Shown in pieces: positions 19,048 to 28,014 of a DNA stretch of 64,000 nt (its first letter is position 1; each line of letters opens with the position of its first letter). The stretch covers positions 168,013 to 232,012 of the forward strand of contig JAOUMY010000006.1 of assembly GCA_029881255.1 (NCBI GenBank). The letters are read 5' to 3'. The position numbers and the translations under genes are program-made. This stretch comes from Gammaproteobacteria bacterium (GTDB lineage Bacteria; Pseudomonadota; Gammaproteobacteria; S012-40). A model generated the notes under the pieces. That model was not told where the DNA came from. It saw nothing but the letters and a program-made list of their open reading frames with translations, and did no database searches.

Positions 19048-19125
19048 TGACAAGCCTGTGACGAATGCTTGTCATAGTACCTCCGCTTGATGGCAAACAA
19101 ACCAATCAATTCGGAGGGTACTATG
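19048..19125 (+). promoter_or_regulatory. leader hairpins covering the ribosome binding site and start codon of the spondin gene
   Basis: Bases 19073-19085 pair with 19112-19125 over 13 base pairs with one bulged G. The 3' arm contains the whole Shine-Dalgarno sequence (ggaggg) and the ATG. A second, overlapping hairpin (19048-19055 with 19067-19074, 8 bp) lies just upstream and competes for two bases. The arrangement would hide the translation start unless the helix opens, as in RNA thermometers or ligand-controlled leaders. No known riboswitch motif is recognisable. Confidence 0.6.
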
Positions 19126-19761
19126 ACAAAATCCATCTTAGCTTTAGCTTTAAGTTTCGGCCTGATCGCCAATGCGGCGCAAGCAGGTGACGACATGGAA
19201 ACGTTCAAGATAACCGTTACCAACGGCAGTCTTCATCAAATTCTTACACCACCTCTCGTCGTCGCTCACAAGCGTGGCTTCCATTTGTATCACGTTGGCC
19301 AGGCAGCAAGTGAAGGACTAGGTATTCAGGCTGAGACAGGCGATCCATCGATGCTTAAGTCCGAAGCCGAAGCGAACGGTATGGTTTACTCCAGTGCTGT
19401 CGGCGCTGGCGTAATTCTGCCGGGACAATCGCTCGACATCGAAATCATGGCACCACGTCGTGCACGCTTTAGCGTCAGTACTATGCTGGCCGGTAGTAAC
19501 GATGCGCTGGCTGTCGTCAGCGGCACTCGTAGCGCGCACAATATGATGGCGGTGATTGATGCCGGTACCGAGATGAACAACGAGGATTGCGATTACATTC
19601 CAGGTCCACCTTGCGGCAATGGTAGCAATCAACGCACGGCTTCCGGTGAAGGTATGGTCAGCTATCACAACGGCGTACACGGCGTAGGCGATTTGGTACC
19701 TGCGGAAAACGATTGGCGTGGTTCTTTCGCTACGGTTCACATCGACAAGATGGACGACTGA
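19123..19761 (+). CDS. exported spondin-domain protein
   Basis: 212 residues from the ATG at 19123 that follows ggaggg; an ATG 12 codons upstream lies in the leader loop and is rejected. A signal peptide (MTKSILALALSFGLIANAAQA) precedes a single Spondin_N-like domain: FKITVTNGSLHQILTPPLVVAHK near the start, a central LGIQAETGDPSML, and LPGQSLDIEIMAPRRARFSV. Four Cys/Gly-rich residues near 155-165 (CDYIPGPPCGNG) may bind metal or form a disulphide. Bacterial members are secreted or periplasmic and of unknown role. Translation is probably controlled by the leader hairpin; an intrinsic terminator follows 24 bases after the stop. Confidence 0.85.
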   Translation: MTKSILALALSFGLIANAAQAGDDMETFKITVTNGSLHQILTPPLVVAHKRGFHLYHVGQAASEGLGIQAETGDPSMLKSEAEANGMVYSSAVGAGVILPGQSLDIEIMAPRRARFSVSTMLAGSNDALAVVSGTRSAHNMMAVIDAGTEMNNEDCDYIPGPPCGNGSNQRTASGEGMVSYHNGVHGVGDLVPAENDWRGSFATVHIDKMDD

Positions 19762-19785
19762 ACGGCGGCACGCTTCATGCGTCTA

Positions 19786-19817
19786 AAGGGGAAGTCATTC
19801 AGGCTTCCCCTTTTTTT
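19786..19817 (+). terminator. intrinsic terminator of the spondin gene, abutting the marC start codon
   Basis: 9-bp stem (19786-19794 with 19804-19812), 9-base loop, T-run at 19811-19817. The next base is the A of the marC ATG, so the marC ribosome-binding region is the terminator itself. Confidence 0.85.
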
Positions 19818-20453
19818 ATGCTAGACCAGATACTCAGTGTTCTCGTAGTGCTTGTCGTCGTCATTGACCCTGTCGGCCTGGCACCGATATTCGCCAGCCT
19901 CACCGTCGGCGCAAACGACCAGTACCGCCTGAAAATGGCGCGTCAAGGGGTATTGATTTCAGCCGGGATACTCATTGTATTTACGATTGCGGGTAGCCAG
20001 TTACTCGGCTGGCTCGGGATTGGTCTGGACGCTTTTCGTATTGCCGGCGGTTTTCTACTGTTCATGTTGTCTATTGATATGGTGTTCGCCAGACAATCCG
20101 GGCTGCGCTCAACAACCCATACGGAAGAAGTAGAGGCGCACGAAAGAGAAGACATTTCCGTTTTCCCCCTGGCAATTCCTCTGATCGCCGGACCGGGATC
20201 AATGACCACGCTGGTGTTAATGTTGCGTGAAAACAGTCGGCCTGAATCCTACTGGATCATACTCGGGGTGTTAATCGTGGTATTAATCATGACGTATTAC
20301 GCACTACGCTTTTCTACAGCTATTATGAAACGCCTGGGCGAAACCGGCGCCAATGTTATCAGCCGTCTGCTCGGTGTTTTACTGTCGGCGCTGGCGGTGC
20401 AATACATTGTTGACGGCATCAAAGGCAGCCTGTTTGCCGCGTCTCCTATATAG
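19818..20453 (+). CDS. MarC family integral membrane protein
   Basis: 211 residues. Six hydrophobic helices with the family start DQILSVLVVLVVVIDPVGLAPIFASLT, a conserved IPLIAGPGSMTTLVLM in the fourth segment, and the C-terminal MKRLGETGANVISRLLGVLLSALAVQYI. The ATG at 19818 is needed to complete the first helix, yet there is no Shine-Dalgarno sequence: it directly follows the T-run of the spondin terminator. It may be leaderless or depend on read-through. The family was once linked to multiple antibiotic resistance, which has not held up; its transport role is unknown. Confidence 0.9.
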   Translation: MLDQILSVLVVLVVVIDPVGLAPIFASLTVGANDQYRLKMARQGVLISAGILIVFTIAGSQLLGWLGIGLDAFRIAGGFLLFMLSIDMVFARQSGLRSTTHTEEVEAHEREDISVFPLAIPLIAGPGSMTTLVLMLRENSRPESYWIILGVLIVVLIMTYYALRFSTAIMKRLGETGANVISRLLGVLLSALAVQYIVDGIKGSLFAASPI

Positions 20454-20501
20454 TCTTATACTGCAACGCCCACTAAGCAGTCGTGCAAGGTTTCGAGTTA
20501 C

Positions 20502-21191
20502 GTGCATTTTATTCTGTTAGCCATCATCTTCATCGCTGTCATCTTCGGCCCGCAAATGTGGGCCAAACGCACTTTTGCCCGTTATAGCAAGAATATTGCG
20601 AATATGCCTGGCACAGGCGGCGAGCTTGCGCGCCACCTGCTGGACAGATTTGATATGACTGATGTCAAACTGGAAACCACTGAACGTGGCGATCACTATG
20701 ATCCATCGACAAAAACCGTCCGACTGTCACCAGCGAATTTCCAGGGTCGTTCCCTGACCGCCATTTCCGTGGCCGCTCACGAAGTCGGACACGCCATACA
20801 GCACAAACAAAACAGCCCGCTATTGAAAACGCGAACACGATTGGTCATGCTGGCCAATGCCGCCGAACGCTTCGGTTCACTGTTTATGATTGCGATACCG
20901 TTTATTACAGCCGCCACCCGTGCACCATCAACCGGGCTGGTAATGTTTGTGGTGGGATTTATCAGTATCGGCCTGGCAGTGCTGGTGCATTTGATTACAT
21001 TGCCCGTGGAACTCGACGCCAGTTTCAATAAGGCCTTGCCGGTATTGAAAGAAGGGAATTATATCCAAGCGCCTCATGAAGCGGCCGTTCGGCGCATACT
21101 CAAGGCTGCGGCCTATACCTATGTAGCGCAATCTCTGGCGGGAATTCTAAATCTTGCTCGCTGGATTGCGGTGTTGAGACGTCGTGGTTAG
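20502..21191 (+). CDS. membrane zinc metallopeptidase, YugP / Zn_peptidase_2 family
   Basis: 229 residues from a GTG start. An N-terminal helix (about 2-20) is followed by a soluble segment with the zinc-binding HEVGHAIQH at about 96-104, then hydrophobic helices near 125-145, 150-170 and at the C-terminus. DASFNKALPVLKEG carries the conserved downstream Asp expected as a third ligand region. The catalytic motif implies membrane proteolysis; natural substrates are not known. It follows marC by 48 bases on the same strand and may be co-transcribed. The 3' end faces the phosphodiesterase gene with a 30-base gap. Confidence 0.88.
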   Translation: MHFILLAIIFIAVIFGPQMWAKRTFARYSKNIANMPGTGGELARHLLDRFDMTDVKLETTERGDHYDPSTKTVRLSPANFQGRSLTAISVAAHEVGHAIQHKQNSPLLKTRTRLVMLANAAERFGSLFMIAIPFITAATRAPSTGLVMFVVGFISIGLAVLVHLITLPVELDASFNKALPVLKEGNYIQAPHEAAVRRILKAAAYTYVAQSLAGILNLARWIAVLRRRG

Positions 21192-21221
21192 CGACGGTTT
21201 GAACCTGCCCCGATATAAGCG

Positions 21222-22388
21222 CTAGCACTTCACAACGACGAGCGGTATTAACATCTCGTCTTCGCTCAGACCGCCATGCACGCCAATTTGCGTAAAAGGC
21301 TTTTCGGACAGCAAACGATCTTTGATGACGTAATTGCCTTTCAATAACAACACGAAATCGCCTACGCGTTCTTTGAGCAATGCATTGGCCTCACCCAAGC
21401 CAAAGTATCCGTCATCAATCAATTGTTGCGCGGACACGCAATCACAATATTGTCCGAGCTGGGTTTCGCACAGATCGGCAAACATCGACATCGCCTCTGG
21501 TTTTACATAGCAATAACAGGCGCGGGGTTCACCACATAACGGTATACGTAAACACTGTGCGATTTCCGGATAGTCTTCGATGCGTATGACGTATTCGGGC
21601 GCGGTGTCTATCAAGCCGTGATCGGCGGTAACGACAATGAGTGTATTGCTACCCGCTAAGCGAGTCGCCAGTTGTTCCAGTCCTTGATCGAGGTCATTGA
21701 AATGTTTATGGGTGTTTTGATGGTAAACACCATAGGTATGACACAAACCGTCGAACTCCGGCCAATAGGCAAAGATATATTTCTTATCCTTGTCCGCGGT
21801 AATCGTCTGTTCGATTTCGGAATAGAACTCCTGAAGACTGGCATACCCTTTACGTTTTGCGCCGCGCGTCATGCCCACGCTGTAATCTGAATCAACGATG
21901 TAATTATGGTTGATCACGTAACTATCGCGTTTCAATTCGGAATAGAAAGGCTGCGCGCCCATCAATTGATTGATAGTAATGTTCTGACGACTAAACACCT
22001 CGCCACCGATGCGCGGTTTGAAAGGTAGCAAAGCCGCCACGGTAGCAAGCTCCCGCCAGTACACAAACCAACCCGTCGCCGTGTGTTGTTGCGCCGCCGT
22101 TCCGGTATTCACCGTGGAAATCGCTGTAGATGTGGTGGAAGGAAAAACGGAAGTCAGACTGCCTATACAATGTTTGTTAATAAAACTCTGATCGCCATGT
22201 CGGCGTAGGCTATTGTAACCAAGCCCATCCAACAGCATGAAAACAATATTGTCGTAGCCTTCGATCTCGTGGGGTGCCAGCAAAGACGCCGTTGGATAAT
22301 GATCAATCTTTCCACCCATAGCGACGCGCAAGGACGATATAAGATTGACCAGGCTTCCGGCGCTATAATCTGGCAATACGTTTTTCAT
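21222..22388 (-). CDS. alkaline-phosphatase-superfamily protein (type I phosphodiesterase / nucleotide pyrophosphatase-like)
   Basis: 388 residues. The metal-binding start NIVFMLLDGLGYNSLRRHG (about 49-67), the nucleophile region FPSTTSTAISTVNTG near 100 (Thr acceptor), and the later metal ligands PEFDGLCHTYG (near 210) and VVTADHGLID (near 252) follow the alkaline phosphatase superfamily pattern. No signal peptide, so probably cytosolic. The family hydrolyses phosphomono- or diesters; the exact substrate is not inferable. The gene ends 11 bases after pyrD on the same strand, so it may share the pyrD transcript. Confidence 0.87.
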   Translation of the reverse strand: MKNVLPDYSAGSLVNLISSLRVAMGGKIDHYPTASLLAPHEIEGYDNIVFMLLDGLGYNSLRRHGDQSFINKHCIGSLTSVFPSTTSTAISTVNTGTAAQQHTATGWFVYWRELATVAALLPFKPRIGGEVFSRQNITINQLMGAQPFYSELKRDSYVINHNYIVDSDYSVGMTRGAKRKGYASLQEFYSEIEQTITADKDKKYIFAYWPEFDGLCHTYGVYHQNTHKHFNDLDQGLEQLATRLAGSNTLIVVTADHGLIDTAPEYVIRIEDYPEIAQCLRIPLCGEPRACYCYVKPEAMSMFADLCETQLGQYCDCVSAQQLIDDGYFGLGEANALLKERVGDFVLLLKGNYVIKDRLLSEKPFTQIGVHGGLSEDEMLIPLVVVKC

Positions 22389-22399
22389 TCGCTGTCTGC

Positions 22400-23419
22400 T
22401 TATTTCATTGAAGCAAGCGTGCTTGCGGCTTCGTGTATTAGATCGGGTCCGCGATAAATCATTCCTGAGTACACCTGCACCAGGCTCGCACCCGCTTGTA
22501 TTTTCTCCCTGGCATCCTCGCCCGACAAAATGCCACCGACGCCAATAATCGGCAACCGACCTTGCAGGGTTTTGTTCAAGACCTTAATCACATGAGTCGA
22601 CTTTTCTCGCACAGGCGCACCACTCAGGCCACCTTGTTCCCTGCCATGTTCTAGCGCATCTACGCTGTGTTTGTCGATCGTGGTATTGGTCGCTATTACA
22701 CCATCTATTTCATTATCTATCAAAAACTGCGCGATCGCGGTAACCTCCGCATCTGTCAGATCAGGCGCGATTTTGATCGCAATCGGAATATACTTGCCGT
22801 GAGTTTTACTCAACTCGCGCTGCTCACTTTTCAATGCACTAAGCAGTCCACCCATTTCCTCCGCCTGTTGGAGCTGGCGTAGATTCTTGGTATTTGGCGA
22901 CGAAATATTCACCACGATATAGCTCGCCTGCGCATAGACTTTACGTAAACAAATCAAGTAGTCGTCTACCGCTTTTTCAATCGGCGTATCAAAGTTTTTT
23001 CCGATATTGATACCCAGGACGCCATGATAAGAGGCCCGTTTGACTTGTTGCAGCAGGTAATCGACACCCTTGTTATTAAATCCCATACGATTGATGATGG
23101 CCTGCGCCTCGGGTAGACGAAACATACGCGGCCTGGGATTGCCCGGTTGAGGACGTGGCGTGACCGTGCCCATTTCGACAAAGCCAAAGCCAAGACTCGC
23201 CAGGGCATCGAGATACTCTGCATTCTTATCCAGTCCCGCCGCCAGACCAACACGATTGGGAAAAGCAATCCCCATGACTTCTATCGGATCTTCCACGCGG
23301 GATTTTGCCAGTACGCCCTGAAGTCCGATTTCGTAGGCGAACTTCAAACTTTTTAACGTGAAATGGTGAGCCTTTTCCGCGTCCATACGGAAAAGCACGG
23401 GACGAACAATCGAATACAC
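22400..23419 (-). CDS. pyrD: dihydroorotate dehydrogenase (quinone), class 2
   Basis: Oxidises dihydroorotate to orotate with ubiquinone in pyrimidine synthesis; peripheral on the inner membrane. 339 residues with a GTG start at 23419 ([20 protein letters not shown]), which aligns with the start of E. coli PyrD (336 residues); a longer in-frame version would begin upstream of the predicted promoter and is rejected. FMN and substrate motifs: [41 protein letters not shown] with the catalytic Ser, and PIIGVGGI near the C-terminus. The N-terminal helical extension is the class 2 membrane-binding part. Confidence 0.96.
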   Translation of the reverse strand: MYSIVRPVLFRMDAEKAHHFTLKSLKFAYEIGLQGVLAKSRVEDPIEVMGIAFPNRVGLAAGLDKNAEYLDALASLGFGFVEMGTVTPRPQPGNPRPRMFRLPEAQAIINRMGFNNKGVDYLLQQVKRASYHGVLGINIGKNFDTPIEKAVDDYLICLRKVYAQASYIVVNISSPNTKNLRQLQQAEEMGGLLSALKSEQRELSKTHGKYIPIAIKIAPDLTDAEVTAIAQFLIDNEIDGVIATNTTIDKHSVDALEHGREQGGLSGAPVREKSTHVIKVLNKTLQGRLPIIGVGGILSGEDAREKIQAGASLVQVYSGMIYRGPDLIHEAASTLASMK

Positions 23420-23448
23420 AACACACCTGAACTTGACGGAAAGAGGCG

Positions 23449-23454
23449 AGTATA
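23449..23454 (-). promoter_or_regulatory. putative -10 box of pyrD
   Basis: TATACT on the minus strand, 30 bases before the GTG start. No convincing -35 box at 17 bases. It argues for the short PyrD start and separates pyrD from the divergent phosphatase gene. Confidence 0.4.
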
Positions 23455-23491
23455 GCATTTTAAGCGCCCAAAACCGTATGTGGGAAACGTA

Positions 23492-24091
23492 ATGCAGGAA
23501 ACCATCATCGATCTCATCCGTCATGGCGAGCCCGTCGGCGGCAGTCGTTACCGTGGTCACAACATTGATGACCCCTTAAGTGAAAAGGGCTGGCAACAAA
23601 TGTGGTCGGCCGTTGGTAAGCGCCAACAATGGCAACATATCATCAGCTCTCCCATGCAACGCTGCCGGGACTTTGCCGAGGCACTGGCGCAAAAACAGCA
23701 GCTCTATACCGTGGTCGTTGAAGATCTGAAAGAAATCGGATTTGGCAGTTGGGAAGGCAAAACCAGGCAGGAAGTGAAAACGGAATTCGGCGAAGCCTAC
23801 AACGCCTTTTATCAAGACCCAGTAAACGCCCGCCCCCAGGGCGCGGAAAATCTCGACAGTTTTATTTCCCGGGTATGTCGCGCCTATGATGATGTCGTCG
23901 CCAAAACCTCAGGAAAACATAGTTTGATCGTTGCCCATGCAGGCGTCATACGCGCCATCGTCGCGCATACGGTATGTGCTGCGCCGAGAGGACTATATAA
24001 CATCCAGATCGACAATGGCGGCATCACACGTATACAGCATGGAAAGTATGGCGCCAGCCTGTTATTTCTGAACAGAAAACTGGAGGACTAA
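23492..24091 (+). CDS. histidine phosphatase family protein (phosphoglycerate mutase / CobC-like)
   Basis: 199 residues from the ATG at 23492, preceded by GGGA; an in-frame GTG four codons earlier is less likely. The catalytic RHGEP at 9-13 supplies the phosphorylated His, [14 protein letters not shown] gives the second Arg, [10 protein letters not shown] supplies the general acid Glu region, and [13 protein letters not shown] the second catalytic His. Members include alpha-ribazole phosphatase CobC, so a link with CobU elsewhere in the window is possible, but specificity cannot be read from sequence. Confidence 0.88.
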   Translation: MQETIIDLIRHGEPVGGSRYRGHNIDDPLSEKGWQQMWSAVGKRQQWQHIISSPMQRCRDFAEALAQKQQLYTVVVEDLKEIGFGSWEGKTRQEVKTEFGEAYNAFYQDPVNARPQGAENLDSFISRVCRAYDDVVAKTSGKHSLIVAHAGVIRAIVAHTVCAAPRGLYNIQIDNGGITRIQHGKYGASLLFLNRKLED

Positions 24092-24100
24092 TTCAGTTTT

Positions 24101-24544
24101 CTATCGTGTCCACACCGTTGTTCTGCCGATAAGCGATATGCCGATATAGCCCCGAACATTCAAGACGCGATCATTTTCCAAGGTCATTTTACACGAATAG
24201 GTTTTGCCATTTTCAGGGTCGTAGATTTCACCGTCTTCCCACACCCTGTCTCCCTCATATGCAAACCCTTTCATGATCTGCAATCCGATCAAGGGCTTGT
24301 CATGTTGCGTTGGGTCGGGATTTTTCAAATCCGTCTTTGCTTGTCCCGCGCGTTCATGGTCGCTTTCAAAATTCGGTTTTTTCAACCAGACTATCTTGCC
24401 GCAAAAACGGTCTCCACATTTATATATTTCGATACGCGATTTTTCTTCCGGCGTCGACCACTCACCAATCACATCGTCAGCGCCTTGCGCGAAAATCGTC
24501 GGCATGTAAAACACGCCTATTATCAAAACCAGGTATTTGATCAT
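24101..24544 (-). CDS. exported DUF2147 family protein
   Basis: 147 residues. Signal peptide (MIKYLVLIIGVFYMPTIFA) then a lipocalin-like DUF2147 domain: VIGEWSTPEEKSRIEIYKCGDRFCGKIVWLKKPN at the start and the diagnostic DGEIYDPENGKTYSCKMTL, ending RGYIGISLIGRTTVWTR. Function unknown; periplasmic by inference. It converges on the histidine phosphatase gene with a 9-base gap. Nothing notable in the 198 bases before its start apart from A/T-rich sequence. Confidence 0.88.
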   Translation of the reverse strand: MIKYLVLIIGVFYMPTIFAQGADDVIGEWSTPEEKSRIEIYKCGDRFCGKIVWLKKPNFESDHERAGQAKTDLKNPDPTQHDKPLIGLQIMKGFAYEGDRVWEDGEIYDPENGKTYSCKMTLENDRVLNVRGYIGISLIGRTTVWTR

Positions 24545-24742
24545 CGAATTCCCCTAAAAATCCTTGTCAGGAAAAGAACCACTAATTTCGTCATGACGAA
24601 CGACACTAAATAAGCCTGACTTCAATACGCTAACAGGTGAGTGAGAGCAGAAAAAAAACACGCGCCGGGCTTGCAAACCAAAACAGGTATCGCGAATTTT
24701 CAACTCTGCTATCGCTCACGAGATAGCAACAGAGAAGGCTAT

Positions 24743-25249
24743 TTATTCACCGTCCAGCATCTCTGCTTTTTCGATAAGAACATCCTCTGCCGGCACATCT
24801 TGATGTCCCATACGTGACGTGGTGGCGACAGTCTTAATTTCGTTTACCACATCCATGCCGTCGACGACTCTGCCAAATACGGCATAGCCCCAACCATCAC
24901 GCGTTTCAGAACGGAAATTCAAAAAATCATTGTCTTTGACATTGATAAAGAATTGCGCCGAAGCGGAATGCGGGTCCATGGTTCTCGCCATAGCGATCGT
25001 ACCGTTGTCATTGCCAAGACCGTTATTGGCTTCGTTCTTGATTGGGTCACGAGTTTTTTTCTGCTGCATACCAGGCTCGAAACCGCCACCCTGGATCATA
25101 AAACCATTGATAATGCGATGGAAAATAGTGCCATCATAGTGCCCATCTCGCACATATTGCTCAAAATTTTCACAAGTAGCAGGCGCCTTTTCATTGTCCA
25201 GTTCGATCACAATTGACCCCATACTGGTATTCATTCTGATTTTACTCAT
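24743..25249 (-). CDS. ppiB: peptidyl-prolyl cis-trans isomerase B (cyclophilin)
   Basis: Accelerates proline isomerisation during protein folding; cytosolic, since it has no signal peptide. 168 residues, close to E. coli PpiB (164). The cyclophilin core is complete: catalytic Arg in [15 protein letters not shown] (about 45-59), [21 protein letters not shown] near 83-103, and the [17 protein letters not shown] segment. A hairpin at 24704-24734 beyond the stop (partly paired 10-base arms) may end the transcript but lacks a T-run. The gene is monocistronic. Confidence 0.96.
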   Translation of the reverse strand: MSKIRMNTSMGSIVIELDNEKAPATCENFEQYVRDGHYDGTIFHRIINGFMIQGGGFEPGMQQKKTRDPIKNEANNGLGNDNGTIAMARTMDPHSASAQFFINVKDNDFLNFRSETRDGWGYAVFGRVVDGMDVVNEIKTVATTSRMGHQDVPAEDVLIEKAEMLDGE

Positions 25250-25478
25250 TTCCTAGCCCTTATAGATTCATGGCTAATGCGCTAAACGCTTTCGCACCAG
25301 CTAAAACACATCAAAAAAACTGGAATTATAGACCTATCGGTGACGGTGTAAAGCGCCGATTTCCTCTCTATGAATGCTCGCCACCTTGCCACAATGTAAA
25401 CAAACATAAAATACCTGAAAGTCTGTTATAGCCCCCATAATTTTAGTCGTTACAAATACTAATGCAGGAAAATAGAAT

Positions 25479-27500
25479 ATGCCGAACAAAAAGTCACAAG
25501 TAACACCCGACATTACACAAGCAATTCTCGACAACGTCGTTGATGGCATTATCACTATCGATAGGAAGGGAATAATTCGCTCTTTTAATAAAGCGGCGGA
25601 GGCTATGTTTGGTTACACACCTGACGAAGTATTAGGACAGAATGTCAACATTCTAATGGAAGGTACCAACCACAAACTGCACAACCAATATATTAACAAC
25701 TACCTGAAAACCGGTGACGCACAAATAATCGGTATTGGCCGACTAGTCAAAGCACGAAAAAAATCCGGTGAGGAAATGGATATCGAACTCGCCATAGGAA
25801 TGGTCGAAAAAGACAGTGAAAAATTCTTTGTAGGCATTACCCGTGATGTCAGCATACGCGAGTTAATACGTCAACAATCAGACAATACCAACAAGTTGCT
25901 TAACAGTATTACGGAGGCACAATCCCAGTTTATCCAAGATGTAAAACCAGCTATCGTATTTGAAACCCTGCTAAGCAAAATTCTTGAAGTGACCGAAAGC
26001 GACATAGGTTTTATCGGGCAGGTATTTTCAGACGGCAATGACAAGCCTGTGATGAAGACGCTTGCGATTTCTGATATTTCCTGGGATGAAGACAGTCGCG
26101 AACTGTACCGAAAAAGCGCCGCAGGTAAACTAATGTTCCACAATACCGAAAACTTGTTTGGGCATACGATGCTCACCGGCGAGACTGTGATCAGCAACGA
26201 CGCAAAAAAAGACAATCGCAGCGGCGATACACCTGAGGGACATATGAACATCAAGACATATCTTGGCGTACCAATAAAACAGGGAAACATCATGGTGGGT
26301 ATTCTTGGGCTCGCCAATAGACGCTTTGGTTATGATCAAAGCATTGTTTCATTTCTCAGCCCAATTTTAACCACTTGCGGAAGCATAATTCAGGCGCTTA
26401 ATCAGACGGAACAACGCAAGAAAGCGCAGCGAGACCTCCTGATGGCTAACCAAAAACTGGAGGTCACAGTCAACGAAATGGAAGAGCGTACGCGTGAAAT
26501 AAGTATCGTCCGAGACCTAGACGACTATCTTCAGGTGTGCAGGAGTTACTCGGAGGCGTATGCAGTGACTCGGAATATGCTTAAACAGCTTTTCCCTCAA
26601 TCCATGGGTTTTATCTACGCCAACAATCGCTCAAACGATGGTTTGTTAATGATGGAATATTGGGGCTCACAGGATAATATCGATCCTATCCTCGATCATG
26701 ATGATTGTATTGCTGCCAGACGCGGAAGGACTCACTATAACCTCTTGGACCAGGCCGCGTTGCTTTGCCTACACGTAAAGAACCCGAGTAAACCTAGCGT
26801 GTGTATTCCAATACAGGCGCAAGGAGACTCCTTCGGAATACTGTCTATTTCGGGGTTTAATACCCAGCACGACGAAGTCGTCAATCAAAATCGTATTGAA
26901 TTATGCGAGGGTGTAGCACGGCAATTGGCGATGGCATTGGCTAACCTCAAACTGCGCGATTCTTTGAAAGAGCAATCGGTTAAAGATCCACTAACGGGAC
27001 TATACAATCGTCGATACATTGAAGCATCAATTGAGAGAGAATTATATCGTGCTGAGCGCAACAAGGACCCGATCGCAGTCTTAATGTTTGACGTGGACCA
27101 CTTCAAACAAATAAATGACACTTTTGGTCACGACATCGGTGATTTGATGCTGAAAGAGGTCAGCGAAATACTCAATAAGCACTGCCGAAAATCAGACATT
27201 CCGGGGCGCTATGGTGGTGAAGAGTTCATACTGGTAATGCCAGGTCTCGATCGTTCTTTGTCAATTAAGAGGGTAGAGTCTATCCTTCAGGCCGTACGTG
27301 AAATTACAGTTGAGAAACACGGCACTCGAATAGAACAACAGACGATTTCCTGCGGAATTGCGCTTTACCCTGAAGATGGTAAAACAAGTAACGAACTCTT
27401 TTCTGCCGCTGATAAAGCTTTATATAAATCCAAGTCGGATGGGCGCGACCGATACACAGAGGCAAGATCCCTCGACAAAGCCTTGCGTAAGGCAAGCTAA
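25479..27500 (+). CDS. PAS-GAF-GGDEF diguanylate cyclase
   Basis: 673 residues, soluble. A PAS domain (about 10-130: ILDNVVDGIITIDRKGIIRSFN, FGYTPDEVLGQNV) is followed by a GAF domain (about 160-305), a coiled-coil, a second GAF-like region (about 340-490) and a GGDEF domain (about 505-665). The active-site signature is GGEEF at 579-583, preceded by DPLTGLYNRRYIE and DVDHFKQINDTFGHDIGD, so it should make cyclic di-GMP from two GTP. I see no RxxD inhibitory site immediately before it (the residues are PGRYGGEEF). It could feed the REC-PilZ protein encoded at 51333. Confidence 0.94.
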   Translation: MPNKKSQVTPDITQAILDNVVDGIITIDRKGIIRSFNKAAEAMFGYTPDEVLGQNVNILMEGTNHKLHNQYINNYLKTGDAQIIGIGRLVKARKKSGEEMDIELAIGMVEKDSEKFFVGITRDVSIRELIRQQSDNTNKLLNSITEAQSQFIQDVKPAIVFETLLSKILEVTESDIGFIGQVFSDGNDKPVMKTLAISDISWDEDSRELYRKSAAGKLMFHNTENLFGHTMLTGETVISNDAKKDNRSGDTPEGHMNIKTYLGVPIKQGNIMVGILGLANRRFGYDQSIVSFLSPILTTCGSIIQALNQTEQRKKAQRDLLMANQKLEVTVNEMEERTREISIVRDLDDYLQVCRSYSEAYAVTRNMLKQLFPQSMGFIYANNRSNDGLLMMEYWGSQDNIDPILDHDDCIAARRGRTHYNLLDQAALLCLHVKNPSKPSVCIPIQAQGDSFGILSISGFNTQHDEVVNQNRIELCEGVARQLAMALANLKLRDSLKEQSVKDPLTGLYNRRYIEASIERELYRAERNKDPIAVLMFDVDHFKQINDTFGHDIGDLMLKEVSEILNKHCRKSDIPGRYGGEEFILVMPGLDRSLSIKRVESILQAVREITVEKHGTRIEQQTISCGIALYPEDGKTSNELFSAADKALYKSKSDGRDRYTEARSLDKALRKAS

Positions 27501-27543
27501 CCAATCAGGACGTAGCGCTGGCACTGCATTGCCATCAGCTATT

Positions 27544-28014
27544 CTAAATATTTTGGTAATCGTAGGACGCTCCCTTAGAGAGTTTTTCGACAGCAGACAC
27601 CATACTCGGTATAGCCTGGGCAACGTCCACCGATACACCACTAAAGGGTATCGAGTCGCCTATTTCCACACCGACGAAATGTATAGGAATGCTTAAACTG
27701 AATAACTTTCTCATCAATGCCACGCTTTCTGCAAACGAAATCGCATGACTCGATCCAGCCAGATTTTCGTTTGGTAACTCGTCTTCCGTAAGCACTACCA
27801 CTTCACCAATCTTGCCACGCCCTTTAACGCCATCAACAAATACAATCTGTTGACTGTCTTTAATCTCGGCAATCCAATCCATCGCTGTGGCATTACTACG
27901 AAAGAGTCGACGATTCTCTAATGCGAAACCGCTTTCTGCCAGCACGTCGATTACCTGCCACCCCACCCTATCGTCACCGTGGGGCGAACCCAGCCCTACA
28001 ATCAATGTTTTCAT
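27544..28014 (-). CDS. [NiFe]-hydrogenase maturation protease
   Basis: 156 residues from the ATG at 28014 that shares TAATG with the stop of the large-subunit gene. The N-terminal GLGSPHGDDRVGWQVID is the HyaD/HycI-type signature, with the metal-sensing acidic residues Asp (DDRVGW) and later FVDGVKG; SHAISFAESVALM supplies the His of the nickel site. It removes the C-terminal tail of HydA after nickel insertion. The gene is last in the hydrogenase operon and is translationally coupled to hydA; an in-frame longer N-terminus inside hydA is rejected. Confidence 0.92.
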   Translation of the reverse strand: MKTLIVGLGSPHGDDRVGWQVIDVLAESGFALENRRLFRSNATAMDWIAEIKDSQQIVFVDGVKGRGKIGEVVVLTEDELPNENLAGSSHAISFAESVALMRKLFSLSIPIHFVGVEIGDSIPFSGVSVDVAQAIPSMVSAVEKLSKGASYDYQNI

